A stretch of DNA of 64,000 nucleotides from an uncultured Lachnoanaerobaculum sp. (GTDB taxonomy: Bacteria > Bacillota > Clostridia > Lachnospirales > Lachnospiraceae), in NCBI GenBank assembly GCA_937925515.1, contig CALALP010000069.1, forward strand, positions 1 to 64,000. The letters are read 5' to 3'. The position numbers and the translations under genes were made by a program. Below are positions 1 to 8,832 of this stretch, piece after piece. The notes under the pieces were generated by a model. That model ran no database searches and was not told the origin of the DNA. It saw only the letters and a program-made list of their open reading frames with translations. The first letter of the stretch is position 1. The number at the start of each line of letters is the position of its first letter.

Positions 1-2059
1 CATAGCATCCGTTATCTTAACAGCGAGTTCTTTATAGCTTTGATGAACTTCATCTGTCATATCAATAGAATCTCCTCCTGTACTTATATTAGAGTTTTCT
101 CGAAGATATGCTATCTCTCCATTTCTTAGAACTGTCTCAAAACTAAAACCTTGCTCTCTTAATTGCAATTTTTCTATCTCACCTAATTCTATTTTTTTTA
201 ATGGTGTTTTTTTAGCATCACCTCGAAGAGGGTTTTTATTTTTTATTTCAACCAATTGTATGTTGTCCATCTCCTTTTACATTAGCTGGAACTCTTAAAA
301 GAACTGCATGAGTTTTTCCTTCTATAACAAAAAACCTATACTCGGTTCCTTCTATAAATTCTTCAATTAATATATCTTTATCTTCTTTTAAAGCAAATTT
401 AATAGCGTTAGAATAATCATCCAAAGATGAAGTTCCATGTTTAAAGATAGAAATACCTAACCCAAAATTTGTGCTTTTAGGTTTTATCACTATTGGTTTA
501 TTTTTTACATAATTAAATACTTGTACAGCCTCCGCCAAACTTGAAACTTCGTAGCCTCTCGGAACTCTAAAACCTTGCTCACCTAATATTTTTTTGGTAA
601 CAACTTTATTTTCCATTATTAATGGAGAAATATAACTATCTTTACTTGTCATGTTTCCATTTTTTACATATTCTACCTTATCTTTGTACTCTATACGAAG
701 AAATTGATCATTCTCATCTATTACTTGAACTTTTAACCCCGTTTTTATCGCATCCTCTATTACAGCTTGTGTAGAAAGTTCCATATTAGCATAGGCATTT
801 AATGAATAATTTTCTTTTAATGCTTCTTTTTTATATTGTTTAGCTAACTCCATACCTACAGTAACACTATTAGTTTTTTGATATCTTTCTATTAGTTGAG
901 CTGCAATAGTTAGCGATGGATTCTTAAGCTCATTCTCTTTTTCTTCAATAAGCTGTTTGTCACATTCTGGTAAATGAAGTTCTTCAACCAATTCTTTCAT
1001 TTGCTTAAGAATCCACAATCCTTCTTCTAAATATTCTGATTGCGATAATGGATGAGATAATGCTGTTCTTTCACTATATTCATAACCTATCTGTTGAGAA
1101 TTATTTCTATCAGCTTCTTCTATCCAAACTAAAGTTTTTAAAAATAAATGGATAAATCTTACATCTTTTTCCAAAATACCAAATGGTGCAAAAGGATTCA
1201 AGTCAAATAACCTAAACTCAATATATTTAATACCTTTTTCAGGAAATTTCGCTACAGTATCCTCACCTCTGAATCTTACACTAGAGTAAAACTCTTTTTC
1301 TGCAATAAGCTTTTTATTATTTACATACCCAGTTAAATCTTCTATATACTTTTCTAAACTATCGTATGAAACAACAATATCCTTTTCATTTACATAGCCA
1401 TATTGACTAGTTCTTAGACTACGAACAAAGCTAGCTGGTTTACTATTATCTGAAAAATACTTATCCTCTGCTGACGGTGAAGCTCCATATAAATAAACTA
1501 ATAGCCACTGATAGCGAAGAAATTGTCTTGCTAGCTTCATATAAACACTATTCTTCACTTCAACTAAAGGTATATTAGTTATTTCAGAAATTTTTTTCAT
1601 AAGTTCATCATCTAATTGAAAATTATAGTGAATTCCTGAGACCATTTGCTTGTATTTGCCATACTTTTCTACAAGATATTCCCTATATCTTATATCCCAT
1701 TCATTAGCAAATTGTGCTACTTGTATATCTTCTTCTTTCGGCAAAATACTAGGTATACTTAGTGGCCAAATATATTCATCTTCTGGAAGATTTTTTAATA
1801 CAACCTCATGAATTGCATTCAAAATTCTCACAACATCTTTTTCACTATTTTCTGGTGTTGTAATCAACTCTAGTTGTGATTCTGCAAAATCAGTTTGAAT
1901 ATATGGATGTTCATGTCTATGTCCAAAAACTTTTGGATGAGGAGTTTTCGATATAGTTCCGTCTTTAAGAACTCTTTGTCCCTCTTTTTCCAAACCGATT
2001 TTCACTTTAGAAAATAATTCTTCTAAATTATTTTCTTTAATAATTTCTTTTATTTTCAT
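1..2059 (-). pseudogene. gshF: Frameshifted bifunctional glutamate-cysteine ligase/glutathione synthetase, 3' end outside window
   Basis: The first 603 codons (start at 2059) read as GshF, the fused enzyme that makes glutathione in one polypeptide. Residues 1 to about 480 are the glutamate-cysteine ligase part and residues from about 490 begin the ATP-grasp synthetase part. The frame stops at 248 just after the conserved segment RVPANVKGDGQHTIG. In another frame the minus strand continues without a stop to position 1 with unmistakable GshF sequence (VEIKNKNPLRG, then LRENSNISTGGDSIDMTDE). The gene is therefore broken by a small indel inside the ATP-grasp domain. Full-length GshF is about 750-780 residues, so the 3' end lies beyond the window. 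A sequencing error would look identical. The ribosome-binding site is weak (AGAAAGTGAT). If the break is real, only the ligase half could be active. Confidence 0.88.
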
Positions 2060-2160
2060 ACTATATCACTTTCTATAAATAATCTAATTACTCTTTATAT
2101 TATCACAAAACTTTCAATTATAATAGAAATTAATCTCTAAGTAAATATTTTCAATTACTC

Positions 2161-2189
2161 TTACAATAAATCTATGGTTATGATATAAT
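2161..2189 (+). promoter_or_regulatory. Sigma-A promoter of the HAD/cytidine deaminase gene
   Basis: TTACAA at 2161-2166 and TATAAT at 2184-2189 are 17 bp apart. A TGA precedes the -10 box, which makes an extended -10 (TGnTATAAT). It lies about 30 bp upstream of the leader ORF start. Confidence 0.6.
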
Positions 2190-2218
2190 CTAATTACACA
2201 TTATGAAAGGAGATAGAA

Positions 2219-2266
2219 ATGGCTATTATCATTTCTAATACAATATATGATAAAATTAATTGCTAG
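2219..2266 (+). CDS. Possible 15-residue leader peptide overlapping the HAD/CDA start
   Basis: ATG at 2219 follows a strong ribosome-binding site (AAAGGAGA, 2206-2213) by a normal distance. It opens a frame of 15 codons (MAIIISNTIYDKINC) that stops with TAG at 2264. The main gene starts at ATG 2247 inside this frame and has no ribosome-binding site of its own directly upstream. The simplest reading is translational coupling: ribosomes load on the leader, end 17 nt past the downstream ATG, and reinitiate. The peptide itself resembles nothing I know. An indel between the Shine-Dalgarno sequence and the true start is the alternative. Confidence 0.45.
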   Translation: MAIIISNTIYDKINC

Positions 2267-3542
2267 CGATATGGATGGAACACTGCTAGATAATGAACAT
2301 AGAATTTCTCAAGAAAATGTTGACTTAATAAACTACGCTCAAGAAAATAATATTATATTTATAGTCGCTACGGGGCGCGCTTACTATGAGGCTCTTCCTT
2401 CATTAAATGAAAAAAATATAGATTGTGATGTCATTAGTTTTAATGGTGGTATAGTTTATGATAAAAATGGTAACCTTATTAGTATAACTCCAATCGTGCT
2501 AAAGGATTTATACTACACTACATCTGTACTTAAAAGCTTAGATATAAACTTTCAACTATATACAAAAAATACTATTTATACAAACAGTATAGAGACTGAT
2601 ATTCAAGGTTATGCTGATTTAATTAGAGCTACAGGTCAAACACCTAACATCGAGTATCTACGAAAGGTAGCGGATGAAAAACTAAAAGCAGGCCACGTTA
2701 CTGAAGTAGATGATATTGAATTATTCTTCAATAAAAAAGATAACCCACCTATTAAAGTTATAGGAATTTCTAACGACTTAGAAAAACTAAAAAAAGCAAA
2801 AGAATTATTAGCAGATAATACAAATATAACTGTAACCTCATCTGGGCCAAACAACATAGAAATTATGGATAAAAATGCTACAAAAGGGCATGCTCTTAAA
2901 CAAATATCTGAGATATACAATATACCACTCGATAATATACTTGCTATAGGCGATAATCTTAACGATGAATCAATGCTTAAACTAGTAAAATATAGCGTTG
3001 CCATGGAGAATGCTGTTCCTGAGTTAAAAAAAATATCAAGATATATTACTGATAAACCAAATTTAGAAAGTGGGGTTGCTGATACAGTAACAAAAATTCT
3101 ACAAGAAGAAAATCCACATCTTCATAAAGATATAAATAAAAAATTAGTTGAAGCAGCTATTGATGCAACTAAGTACGCATACGTTCCTTACTCTAACTTC
3201 AAAGTTGGAGCTGCTATCTTAGCTGATAATGGAAAAATATACACAGGTTGTAATATAGAAAATGCTAGTTACTCCCCTACTAACTGCGCTGAGCGTACAG
3301 CTATATTTAAAGCAGTAAGTGAAGGTGTGACAAAATTCAAGAAAATAGCAGTAGTAGGTGGCCCAAATGGTAATCTAGAAAATTATTGCCCACCATGTGG
3401 AGTATGTCGTCAAGTAATAGCTGAATTCGCTGATAATGACTTCGAACTAATACTAGGTACTGCTAATAATTCATATGAAGTGTATAACTTCTTCGAGGAG
3501 GTACTTCCACTTAGCTTTACTGCTAAAGAACTTAATAAATAG
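2247..3542 (+). CDS. Fusion of Cof-type HAD phosphatase and cytidine deaminase
   Basis: The protein has 431 residues in two enzymes. Residues 1-275 are a Cof-like HAD-IIB phosphatase: DMDGTLLD carries the catalytic Asp8 and Asp10, and IGDNLNDESML is the metal-binding motif IV. Residues about 295-431 are a complete homotetrameric-type cytidine deaminase with the zinc and proton-shuttle motif CAE (in NCAERTA) and the PPCGVC zinc ligands. Cytidine deaminase converts cytidine or deoxycytidine to uridine or deoxyuridine. Cof-type HADs dephosphorylate small sugar phosphates, flavin or nucleotide phosphates. I infer, without proof, that the HAD half feeds or drains the same nucleoside salvage step. 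MIKLIASDMDGT is the usual N-terminus of the family and supports ATG 2247 despite the missing Shine-Dalgarno. A strong terminator follows. Confidence 0.9.
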   Translation: MIKLIASDMDGTLLDNEHRISQENVDLINYAQENNIIFIVATGRAYYEALPSLNEKNIDCDVISFNGGIVYDKNGNLISITPIVLKDLYYTTSVLKSLDINFQLYTKNTIYTNSIETDIQGYADLIRATGQTPNIEYLRKVADEKLKAGHVTEVDDIELFFNKKDNPPIKVIGISNDLEKLKKAKELLADNTNITVTSSGPNNIEIMDKNATKGHALKQISEIYNIPLDNILAIGDNLNDESMLKLVKYSVAMENAVPELKKISRYITDKPNLESGVADTVTKILQEENPHLHKDINKKLVEAAIDATKYAYVPYSNFKVGAAILADNGKIYTGCNIENASYSPTNCAERTAIFKAVSEGVTKFKKIAVVGGPNGNLENYCPPCGVCRQVIAEFADNDFELILGTANNSYEVYNFFEEVLPLSFTAKELNK

Positions 3543-3543
3543 A

Positions 3544-3578
3544 AAAAACCTGAACATAGAATATATGTTCAGGTTTTT
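3544..3578. terminator. Bidirectional intrinsic terminator
   Basis: A perfect 15-bp stem (AAAAACCTGAACATA at 3544-3558 with its complement at 3564-3578) has a 5-nt loop. There is a T-run on the right and an A-run on the left. It ends the HAD/CDA transcript on + and the tRNA transcript on -. Confidence 0.88.
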
Positions 3579-3631
3579 ACTTTAATCATAATAAAAAAGC
3601 CACAAAATTAATTGTAGCTTTTAAGTCAAGA

Positions 3632-3703
3632 TGACCCGTACGGGATTCGAACCCGTGTTACCGCCGTGAAAGGGCGGTGTCTTAACCACTTGACCAACGG
3701 ACC
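3632..3703 (-). tRNA. tRNA-Glu (anticodon TTC)
   Basis: The 72-nt cloverleaf starts GGTCCGTTGGTC, has the anticodon loop CTTTCAC (TTC), a T-arm ACGGGTTCGAATCCCGT and discriminator A. The 3' CCA is not encoded. It is the second gene of a two-tRNA transcript. Confidence 0.95.
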
Positions 3704-3728
3704 AGCTAAGTTAAGGCAATAAAAAGAA

Positions 3729-3817
3729 CGGAGAAGGAGGGATTTGAACCCTCGCGCCGGTTTACCCGACCTACACCCTTAGCAGGGGCGCCTCTTCAGC
3801 CTCTTGAGTATTTCTCC
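3729..3817 (-). tRNA. tRNA-Ser (anticodon GCT)
   Basis: The 89-nt class II tRNA begins GGAGAAATACTC and has anticodon loop CTGCTAA (GCT) and a long variable arm (GTCGGGTAAACCGGC). The T-arm is GAGGGTTCAAATCCCTC and the discriminator is G. CCA is not encoded. It lies 25 nt upstream of tRNA-Glu and is first behind the promoter. Confidence 0.95.
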
Positions 3818-3848
3818 ATATCTTGCTACTTTGCAAGACGCATTTAAG

Positions 3849-3877
3849 ATTATAAATTAACTATATATTTTTGTCAA
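3849..3877 (-). promoter_or_regulatory. Consensus sigma-A promoter of the tRNA-Ser/tRNA-Glu operon
   Basis: On the minus strand TTGACA (3872-3877) and TATAAT (3849-3854) are both perfect and separated by exactly 17 bp. The tRNA-Ser 5' end is 31 bp downstream of the -10 box. The rest of the 3818-4106 gap is AT-rich with nothing else I recognise. Confidence 0.9.
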
Positions 3878-4106
3878 GCGATTGAAATTAAAAATTTATA
3901 GTTTTTTTATAAAACTTACGAGCCTGCATATTAAAATTAATTAAGTAATTATACATAATTGCTATTTTGTATGAACTCTAGTTATATAAATCCGTAGTAT
4001 TCACAAAGCAAACACAAACATAATATGAAATAACTATATGGATTTGTTGCTATATAGATATTACTATTATTTACAAAAAACGAAATTTACCCCTGTAATA
4101 TACCTA

Positions 4107-4147
4107 GTTTTGGGTTTACCTCTCCGACGGCGAGGTAAACCCAAAAC
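4107..4147. repeat. GC-core hairpin element 1 (operon end)
   Basis: A perfect 16-bp inverted repeat (GTTTTGGGTTTACCTC at 4107-4122 and its complement at 4132-4147) encloses TCCGACGGC. The core would be CTCGCC-GAC-GGCGAG except for one G-to-T change. It lies 11 bp after the ABC permease stop codon (minus strand). No T-run follows in the transcript direction. It is one of eight related hairpins in the window. Confidence 0.8.
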
Positions 4148-4158
4148 AAACTACTTCA

Positions 4159-6372
4159 TTATTCATAAAATTCCTTTGGAAGTACATTAAACTTAAATGA
4201 CATCAAAATTTCATCTGCATTTTCACGTTTACTAATAGAAACTAATAATTCTCCATTACTCTTTCTTGTAACATTTGAATTCTTAAGTTCAGTATCTATA
4301 ATTGCATAACATGTATTTGATGCATATGAATTCATTCCTCCAAGTTCATTTATATACATATTATCTTTTATAATATATGCCCTCTCAAGTATAGTTTTAA
4401 TCCTATCCCTATCTTTTATAGGTGGATTAGCTTGCTTAACATTTCCACTTTGATCTCTACTATAATAGGTGTAAGATTGTATAATCTCTTTTACATCTCG
4501 TGGGTCTAGCTCCTTAAGAAAAGCAAAGCCCTCTTTTTCCATTAAAGAAATAGTTTTAGTAAATGACGGATAAATCGGATAATAATTAACATTCATATAA
4601 ATGTCATGGTCTTTCTTATTTCTATAAGTATCCATACCCATTTTCTTATCTGACTGTCTTAAGTTATCTATATTTTTTACTAAATCTGAACTACAAAATC
4701 TAACAAAGCCGATTGGATTTTCTTTCTTTTTGCTTTCAAATGAAAATGCTAAAAGTTCTTCCTGATAAGCCTTTAAAATTTCCTCTGTCTTATCCTTATC
4801 AAGGTTAATTGTATTATTATAATCTTCAATCATACCTATATAATTTATTTCAACAATATTTTCTGCATTATCAGCTAAAATAGGATACATTGCATTTTTA
4901 TATTCAGGGCTATTATATATTTTAGCAAATTCATTTTCTAGTGTATCTACATCTACAGCATACTGTCTAAATACAAGTCTACCACTTTTTAACTTATATC
5001 TAATAACAACTCTTTTTTCTGTATCTCCATTACCATAATATTGTCCTGTAAACAAATTACTAGAATTATCAACCTTAGTAGCTTTTGCATTTTCAATTCC
5101 ATTAAGTGCTATCTTCTTTATAATGTCATAGTCCTTTAAACTCATTTTTGAAGTCAAATAATTTTCATATTCCAACTCTGTATTTAAATCTTTATCTACT
5201 TTAGTATGAAATTTATCAAATTCATTTTCCATATAATTAGTAAAGATTGCCATACTTTCTACATTATTTTCCTTTGGTACAAAAGTATCATAACCTGTTA
5301 AGTCAAGTACAAATGTCATTACTATGCCAAATGTAATGAGCAAAGCAGCTACTAAATGAATTACATTTGCAAATATCTTCTTAAAATCAGAATTATAAAT
5401 AATCTCTATCACACAATGACTTACTATAACACCGCATGTTGCCCCAAACATTCCCCAAGCTATATTGTTAACAGCAGATCTTACTACCCAATTTCCTATT
5501 AAACCTGATAAAATAACAATTAACATTTTAATAGGTGCTTTAGTTATGTCAAATGCCATAGCCCTACCTGCATACTCCGACTTTCTTATTTTATGTAATA
5601 ACATACAAATAAGAAACATTATAATACTTATCACTAGACATATAATTAACTTAACTACAATATTTTCATTATTATGTGAAAATGAATAAAATAAAGGCGA
5701 ACTGTATTCTGCGGCTTTTTGATTTAATTCATCTATTGATTGGTAAGTCTTGTAATATCCACCCATATACCCCTCTCTTACATAAATTGCAACAGGGAAA
5801 TACAAGTAGAAAAATAATATTCCAAATATACTTATGATTACATTTGAAGTAAGCATAACGCCTAAAATTGCAAAAGAGTATAATAAACTAAACGTGCATA
5901 TTCTATATATTATAGCTTTAAATGCCAAAAGTAAAATCAATTTATTTGAAAGATTAAGTGCCGCCATTAGAGCTGCAATAATACTAAATATAACATATGG
6001 TACTAAAACAATAAGTAAACCGTCTACTACTATAACTGAATATAGAAATTCTCTTTTTACAGGAATAGAATGATAAAAATCTGTTTTCTTCTTACTGTAA
6101 AGGTATGAAAACCCTGAAATTGCAATAATTATTGCTAAGGCAAAAATTATTATAGAAATAAGCCCATTATCTATTGATAAGTATCCAGTTATGTCATCAA
6201 TATATCTAGTTCTTCTATAAAGGTCATCTGCACTTTCATAATAGTAACTTAATGCTAAACCCATTCCTATTGGAAGTGCTAAAAAGAACACAAGACAGGA
6301 TATTGCAAAACTCCATAATCTCCTCTTAAAATCTTCTTTTAAAAGTCTAAAAAACAAGTTTCTTGATGTCAT
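4159..6372 (-). CDS. ABC-2 type transporter permease with large extracytoplasmic domain
   Basis: This 737-residue membrane protein has about nine hydrophobic segments between residues 15 and 360. A soluble region of about 380 residues follows. The start ATG (6372) lies inside the end of the ATPase gene with a 26-bp overlap, and a GAGG-type ribosome-binding site precedes it, so the two are translationally coupled. With the upstream ATPase and GntR regulator it forms a three-gene operon like the ytr operon of Bacillus subtilis, whose transporter responds to cell-wall-active antibiotics. The substrate cannot be read from the sequence. I recognise no enzymatic motif in the C-terminal soluble part. 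Confidence 0.8.
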   Translation of the reverse strand: MTSRNLFFRLLKEDFKRRLWSFAISCLVFFLALPIGMGLALSYYYESADDLYRRTRYIDDITGYLSIDNGLISIIIFALAIIIAISGFSYLYSKKKTDFYHSIPVKREFLYSVIVVDGLLIVLVPYVIFSIIAALMAALNLSNKLILLLAFKAIIYRICTFSLLYSFAILGVMLTSNVIISIFGILFFYLYFPVAIYVREGYMGGYYKTYQSIDELNQKAAEYSSPLFYSFSHNNENIVVKLIICLVISIIMFLICMLLHKIRKSEYAGRAMAFDITKAPIKMLIVILSGLIGNWVVRSAVNNIAWGMFGATCGVIVSHCVIEIIYNSDFKKIFANVIHLVAALLITFGIVMTFVLDLTGYDTFVPKENNVESMAIFTNYMENEFDKFHTKVDKDLNTELEYENYLTSKMSLKDYDIIKKIALNGIENAKATKVDNSSNLFTGQYYGNGDTEKRVVIRYKLKSGRLVFRQYAVDVDTLENEFAKIYNSPEYKNAMYPILADNAENIVEINYIGMIEDYNNTINLDKDKTEEILKAYQEELLAFSFESKKKENPIGFVRFCSSDLVKNIDNLRQSDKKMGMDTYRNKKDHDIYMNVNYYPIYPSFTKTISLMEKEGFAFLKELDPRDVKEIIQSYTYYSRDQSGNVKQANPPIKDRDRIKTILERAYIIKDNMYINELGGMNSYASNTCYAIIDTELKNSNVTRKSNGELLVSISKRENADEILMSFKFNVLPKEFYE

Positions 6373-7246
6373 ATCCCTTTACCTCCGTTTCACTAATAAA
6401 GATTTCCTCAAGAGAAAGTGGAATAATCTCAAAAAAATCAAGATTATATTCTTTTAATTTTTGTTCAACTTCTTCTTTTTCGCCTCTAACTATCAGTGTA
6501 TATACACTTCCAAGTTTTCTTGAATGTAAAATATCTATATTTTTTATATCTTCTAAACTTATATGCTCCGGAAATATAAGTTGAATTTTATGAATACTTA
6601 ATTTCATATCATCAATATCCTTTGAAAAAAGTATTCCTCCCTTATGTAAAAGTCCTACATGGTCGCATATATCCTCTAATTCCCTAAGATTATGTGAGGC
6701 AATTATAGGAGTTAAACCTCTGTCTTCAATACATTCTGCAAGTAAACTTTTTACAGCCTGTCTTACAACAGGGTCAAGTCCGTCAAATGTTTCATCACAG
6801 TACAGATATTTTGTTCCTGAACTTAATCCAAGTATAATTGAGAGTTGCTTTTTCATTCCTTTTGAAAATGTATTCACTTTTCTATCTCTTGGCAGTTCAA
6901 AACCTTTTATAAGCTTATCAAACATAGCTCTATCAGAATTTCTATAAACTTCTTTATAAAATGTCATCATATCATCTGCATTTACATTAGGAAAATAATA
7001 TTGATCATCAGATATATAAAATATATTTTCCTTTACTCTACTATTTTCAAATACTTCTTCATTGTCTACTATAATACTTCCCTCATCAGGCTTTAGTATT
7101 CCACAGGCAAGCTTTAAAAATGTACTTTTTCCTGCACCATTTGTTCCAATTAGTCCAAACACTTGCCCCTCTTTAATATTTGCATCAATATGGTCGATTG
7201 CAGTAACATTATTAAAATGTTTGGTTAAACCTTTTACTTCAATCAT
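6347..7246 (-). CDS. ABC transporter ATP-binding protein (YtrB-like)
   Basis: A 299-residue nucleotide-binding subunit. Walker A is GTNGAGKST, the signature region is FSKGMKKQLS, Walker B is YLYCDE and the switch histidine lies in IIASHN. The signature is degenerate (SKGM instead of SGGQ), which is usual for this exporter subfamily. I chose ATG 7246 (MIEVKGL) over an upstream in-frame ATG at 7267. A strong AGGAGGGG sits just before 7246, and the upstream start would overlap the regulator's end. It pairs with the following permease and lies 13 nt downstream of the GntR gene. The C-terminal 80 residues are a variable regulatory extension. Confidence 0.9.
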   Translation of the reverse strand: MIEVKGLTKHFNNVTAIDHIDANIKEGQVFGLIGTNGAGKSTFLKLACGILKPDEGSIIVDNEEVFENSRVKENIFYISDDQYYFPNVNADDMMTFYKEVYRNSDRAMFDKLIKGFELPRDRKVNTFSKGMKKQLSIILGLSSGTKYLYCDETFDGLDPVVRQAVKSLLAECIEDRGLTPIIASHNLRELEDICDHVGLLHKGGILFSKDIDDMKLSIHKIQLIFPEHISLEDIKNIDILHSRKLGSVYTLIVRGEKEEVEQKLKEYNLDFFEIIPLSLEEIFISETEVKGYDIKKLVF

Positions 7247-7259
7247 TTTCCCCCTCCTC

Positions 7260-7628
7260 TCAAGCATTGTCCGAATAGAGATGTTTTACTTCCTCTATAA
7301 ACTTATCATAATTAATACCTACTTTTTTTGCTCTAAAAACTATTTCTTTTAAATCATCAAAAACATTTTTTTTCTTAGTTTCTCTTATAGCCTCTATATC
7401 TGCAACAAAGCTGCCTATTCCCTTTACTGAATATATATAGCCTCTTCTTTCAAGCTCTAAATAAGCTTTTTGAATGGTATTTGGGTTTATAGAAAGCTCC
7501 ATTGCCATACTTCTTACAGACGGCAGTTTGTCATCTGTATTTAATCCACCTATTACCATCAAATCGGACAACTTATCCACAATCTGCTCGTAAATAGGTC
7601 TTTTATCCCTATTATCAATAACAAACAT
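7260..7628 (-). CDS. GntR-family transcriptional repressor, YtrA subfamily
   Basis: The protein has 122 residues, the short form typical of the YtrA subfamily: a winged helix-turn-helix (about residues 10-75, with LPSVRSMAMELSINPNTIQKAY) plus a short C-terminal dimerisation helix pair and no effector-binding domain. It is the first gene of its operon and has a good ribosome-binding site (AAAGGAG). YtrA proteins repress their own ABC transporter operon and are relieved by cell-envelope stress. A matching operator lies just downstream of this promoter, so autoregulation is likely. Confidence 0.92.
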   Translation of the reverse strand: MFVIDNRDKRPIYEQIVDKLSDLMVIGGLNTDDKLPSVRSMAMELSINPNTIQKAYLELERRGYIYSVKGIGSFVADIEAIRETKKKNVFDDLKEIVFRAKKVGINYDKFIEEVKHLYSDNA

Positions 7629-7688
7629 TTCTTTCTCCTTTACTGCTTAATACTTTCACGTTCTGTATATTTAAATTTAAGAGTAATA

Positions 7689-7713
7689 ACTGTACTATGT
7701 TTAATGATACACT
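7689..7713 (-). promoter_or_regulatory. Putative YtrA-type operator
   Basis: On the minus strand AGTGTA (7708-7713) and TACAGT (7689-7694) are separated by 13 bp. From memory the published B. subtilis YtrA site is AGTGTA-13 bp-AACACT, so spacing and the left half match and the right half is close. It covers the initial transcribed region just after the -10 box, a classic roadblock position. Confidence 0.6.
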
Positions 7714-7716
7714 TAT

Positions 7717-7745
7717 AGTATAGTTATTTATTAGTTAGGTGTCAA
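7717..7745 (-). promoter_or_regulatory. Sigma-A promoter of the GntR-ABC operon
   Basis: TTGACA (minus strand, 7740-7745) and TATACT (7717-7722) are 17 bp apart. A long leader of about 80 nt precedes the GntR start. Confidence 0.85.
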
Positions 7746-7828
7746 CAGTGAAATATTTTTATTTGATTTATTTTAATGGAATTTAAATAAGATATTTTTT
7801 AAGTGGATTTTAAGAATTTATATATAAA

Positions 7829-7864
7829 GTGGGGCTGTCCTCGCCGACGGCGAGGACAGCCCAC
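7829..7864. repeat. GC-core hairpin element 2 (operon end)
   Basis: GTGGGGCTGTCCTCGCC, loop GAC, then GGCGAGGACAGCCCAC: a 14-bp uninterrupted stem extended by GTG/CAC across a single bulged G. It lies 9 bp after the acyltransferase stop codon (minus strand). The exit side in that direction reads TTTATATATAA, a poor T-tract. Confidence 0.8.
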
Positions 7865-7873
7865 AAAAAACGT

Positions 7874-8629
7874 TTATACCTGCTCACTACTTGCAGACAG
7901 CATAAGTGTTGGTGTTACATGGGATTTTATATACTCATTGATAATATCATGCACCTTTGCTGCAATCTCATTTGACTTTAAATTCTTATAGTCCTCATAG
8001 TAAAGAGGTTTGAAAAAATGCACTTTTACATTTACTTTCTTTATCTCCGGAGTATTAAACGGAATAAAACTGTCAATAAGTGCCACAGGCACTATTGGGG
8101 CTTTGGCATTTATAGCTGTCTTAAATGTCCCACCTTTCATTGGCAGCATCTCATTACTACTTCTTGAAGTTGTTCCCTCCGGAAAAATCAGAAAATTATC
8201 TCCATTTTTTACTCGCTCGGTTACATTTTTAATAACTTCATAGGCAGACTTCATATCACTTCTATCTATGGCAATTCCTCCAACCAAATCTATAACCTGC
8301 TTTACCAACATATAGTTAGCAGCCTCTTTTTTTATAACTATTCCAAACATTCTAGGGTGTGCCTCAACTAAAGCAAGTGCATCATAATATCCTTGATGAT
8401 TAGGAAATAAGAGGTATCCGTCCTCTTTAGGTAAGTTTTCTACTCCACTTACTAAAACCTTTACATTTCCCCTTTTATTGATAGTTTTTACCATATTTTG
8501 CAGATATTCATATTTTTCTTCTTTGCTTAGATTTTTATTTTTTGCCATGGCGGCAAGTGTATTAATCCAAATAGGTCCACTTATCAAATTTTTAAATATT
8601 AAAAATGCTAGTCTTGCCTTATTAAACAT
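7874..8629 (-). CDS. plsC: 1-acyl-sn-glycerol-3-phosphate acyltransferase (PlsC family)
   Basis: The protein has 251 residues. Acyltransferase motif I is NHQGYYD (HX4D), motif III is FPEGTTSRSS, and KEAANYMLVK and APIVPVALID follow the family pattern. It transfers the second acyl chain to lysophosphatidic acid at the inner face of the membrane. ATG 8629 is preferred over an in-frame GTG at 8638 because AAAGGTGA lies at the right distance. It appears monocistronic and is bounded by GC-core hairpins on both sides. Confidence 0.88.
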   Translation of the reverse strand: MFNKARLAFLIFKNLISGPIWINTLAAMAKNKNLSKEEKYEYLQNMVKTINKRGNVKVLVSGVENLPKEDGYLLFPNHQGYYDALALVEAHPRMFGIVIKKEAANYMLVKQVIDLVGGIAIDRSDMKSAYEVIKNVTERVKNGDNFLIFPEGTTSRSSNEMLPMKGGTFKTAINAKAPIVPVALIDSFIPFNTPEIKKVNVKVHFFKPLYYEDYKNLKSNEIAAKVHDIINEYIKSHVTPTLMLSASSEQV

Positions 8630-8693
8630 TTCTTTCACCTTTTCTAACTATTTCTCTTACAAATTTTACTCACAAATTAGTATTTATACTAAG

Positions 8694-8736
8694 TAAGACG
8701 TGGACTCCTCGCCGTAGGCGAGGAGTCCACGTCTTA
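8694..8736. repeat. GC-core hairpin element 3 (between gyrA and plsC)
   Basis: A perfect 20-bp stem (TAAGACGTGGACTCCTCGCC at 8694-8713 with its complement at 8717-8736) has loop GTA. It is the longest member. It lies between gyrA (stop at 8833) and plsC (start 8629), about 96 bp past gyrA. No T-run follows in the direction of gyrA transcription. Confidence 0.85.
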
Positions 8737-8832
8737 AGATAAATCTAAGTAAAATTCAATAATTCTAATTTCTAAATATGACAATCAAGTAGTAAATTTC
8801 CCTTAATCAGTTATTAATGATATTATACCAAA

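Noticed and set aside
4107..4147. Treating the GC-core hairpins simply as intrinsic terminators
   Set aside because: Most have no T-run on the required side, and the constant core with variable paired arms is not explained by termination alone; they are listed as repeats.
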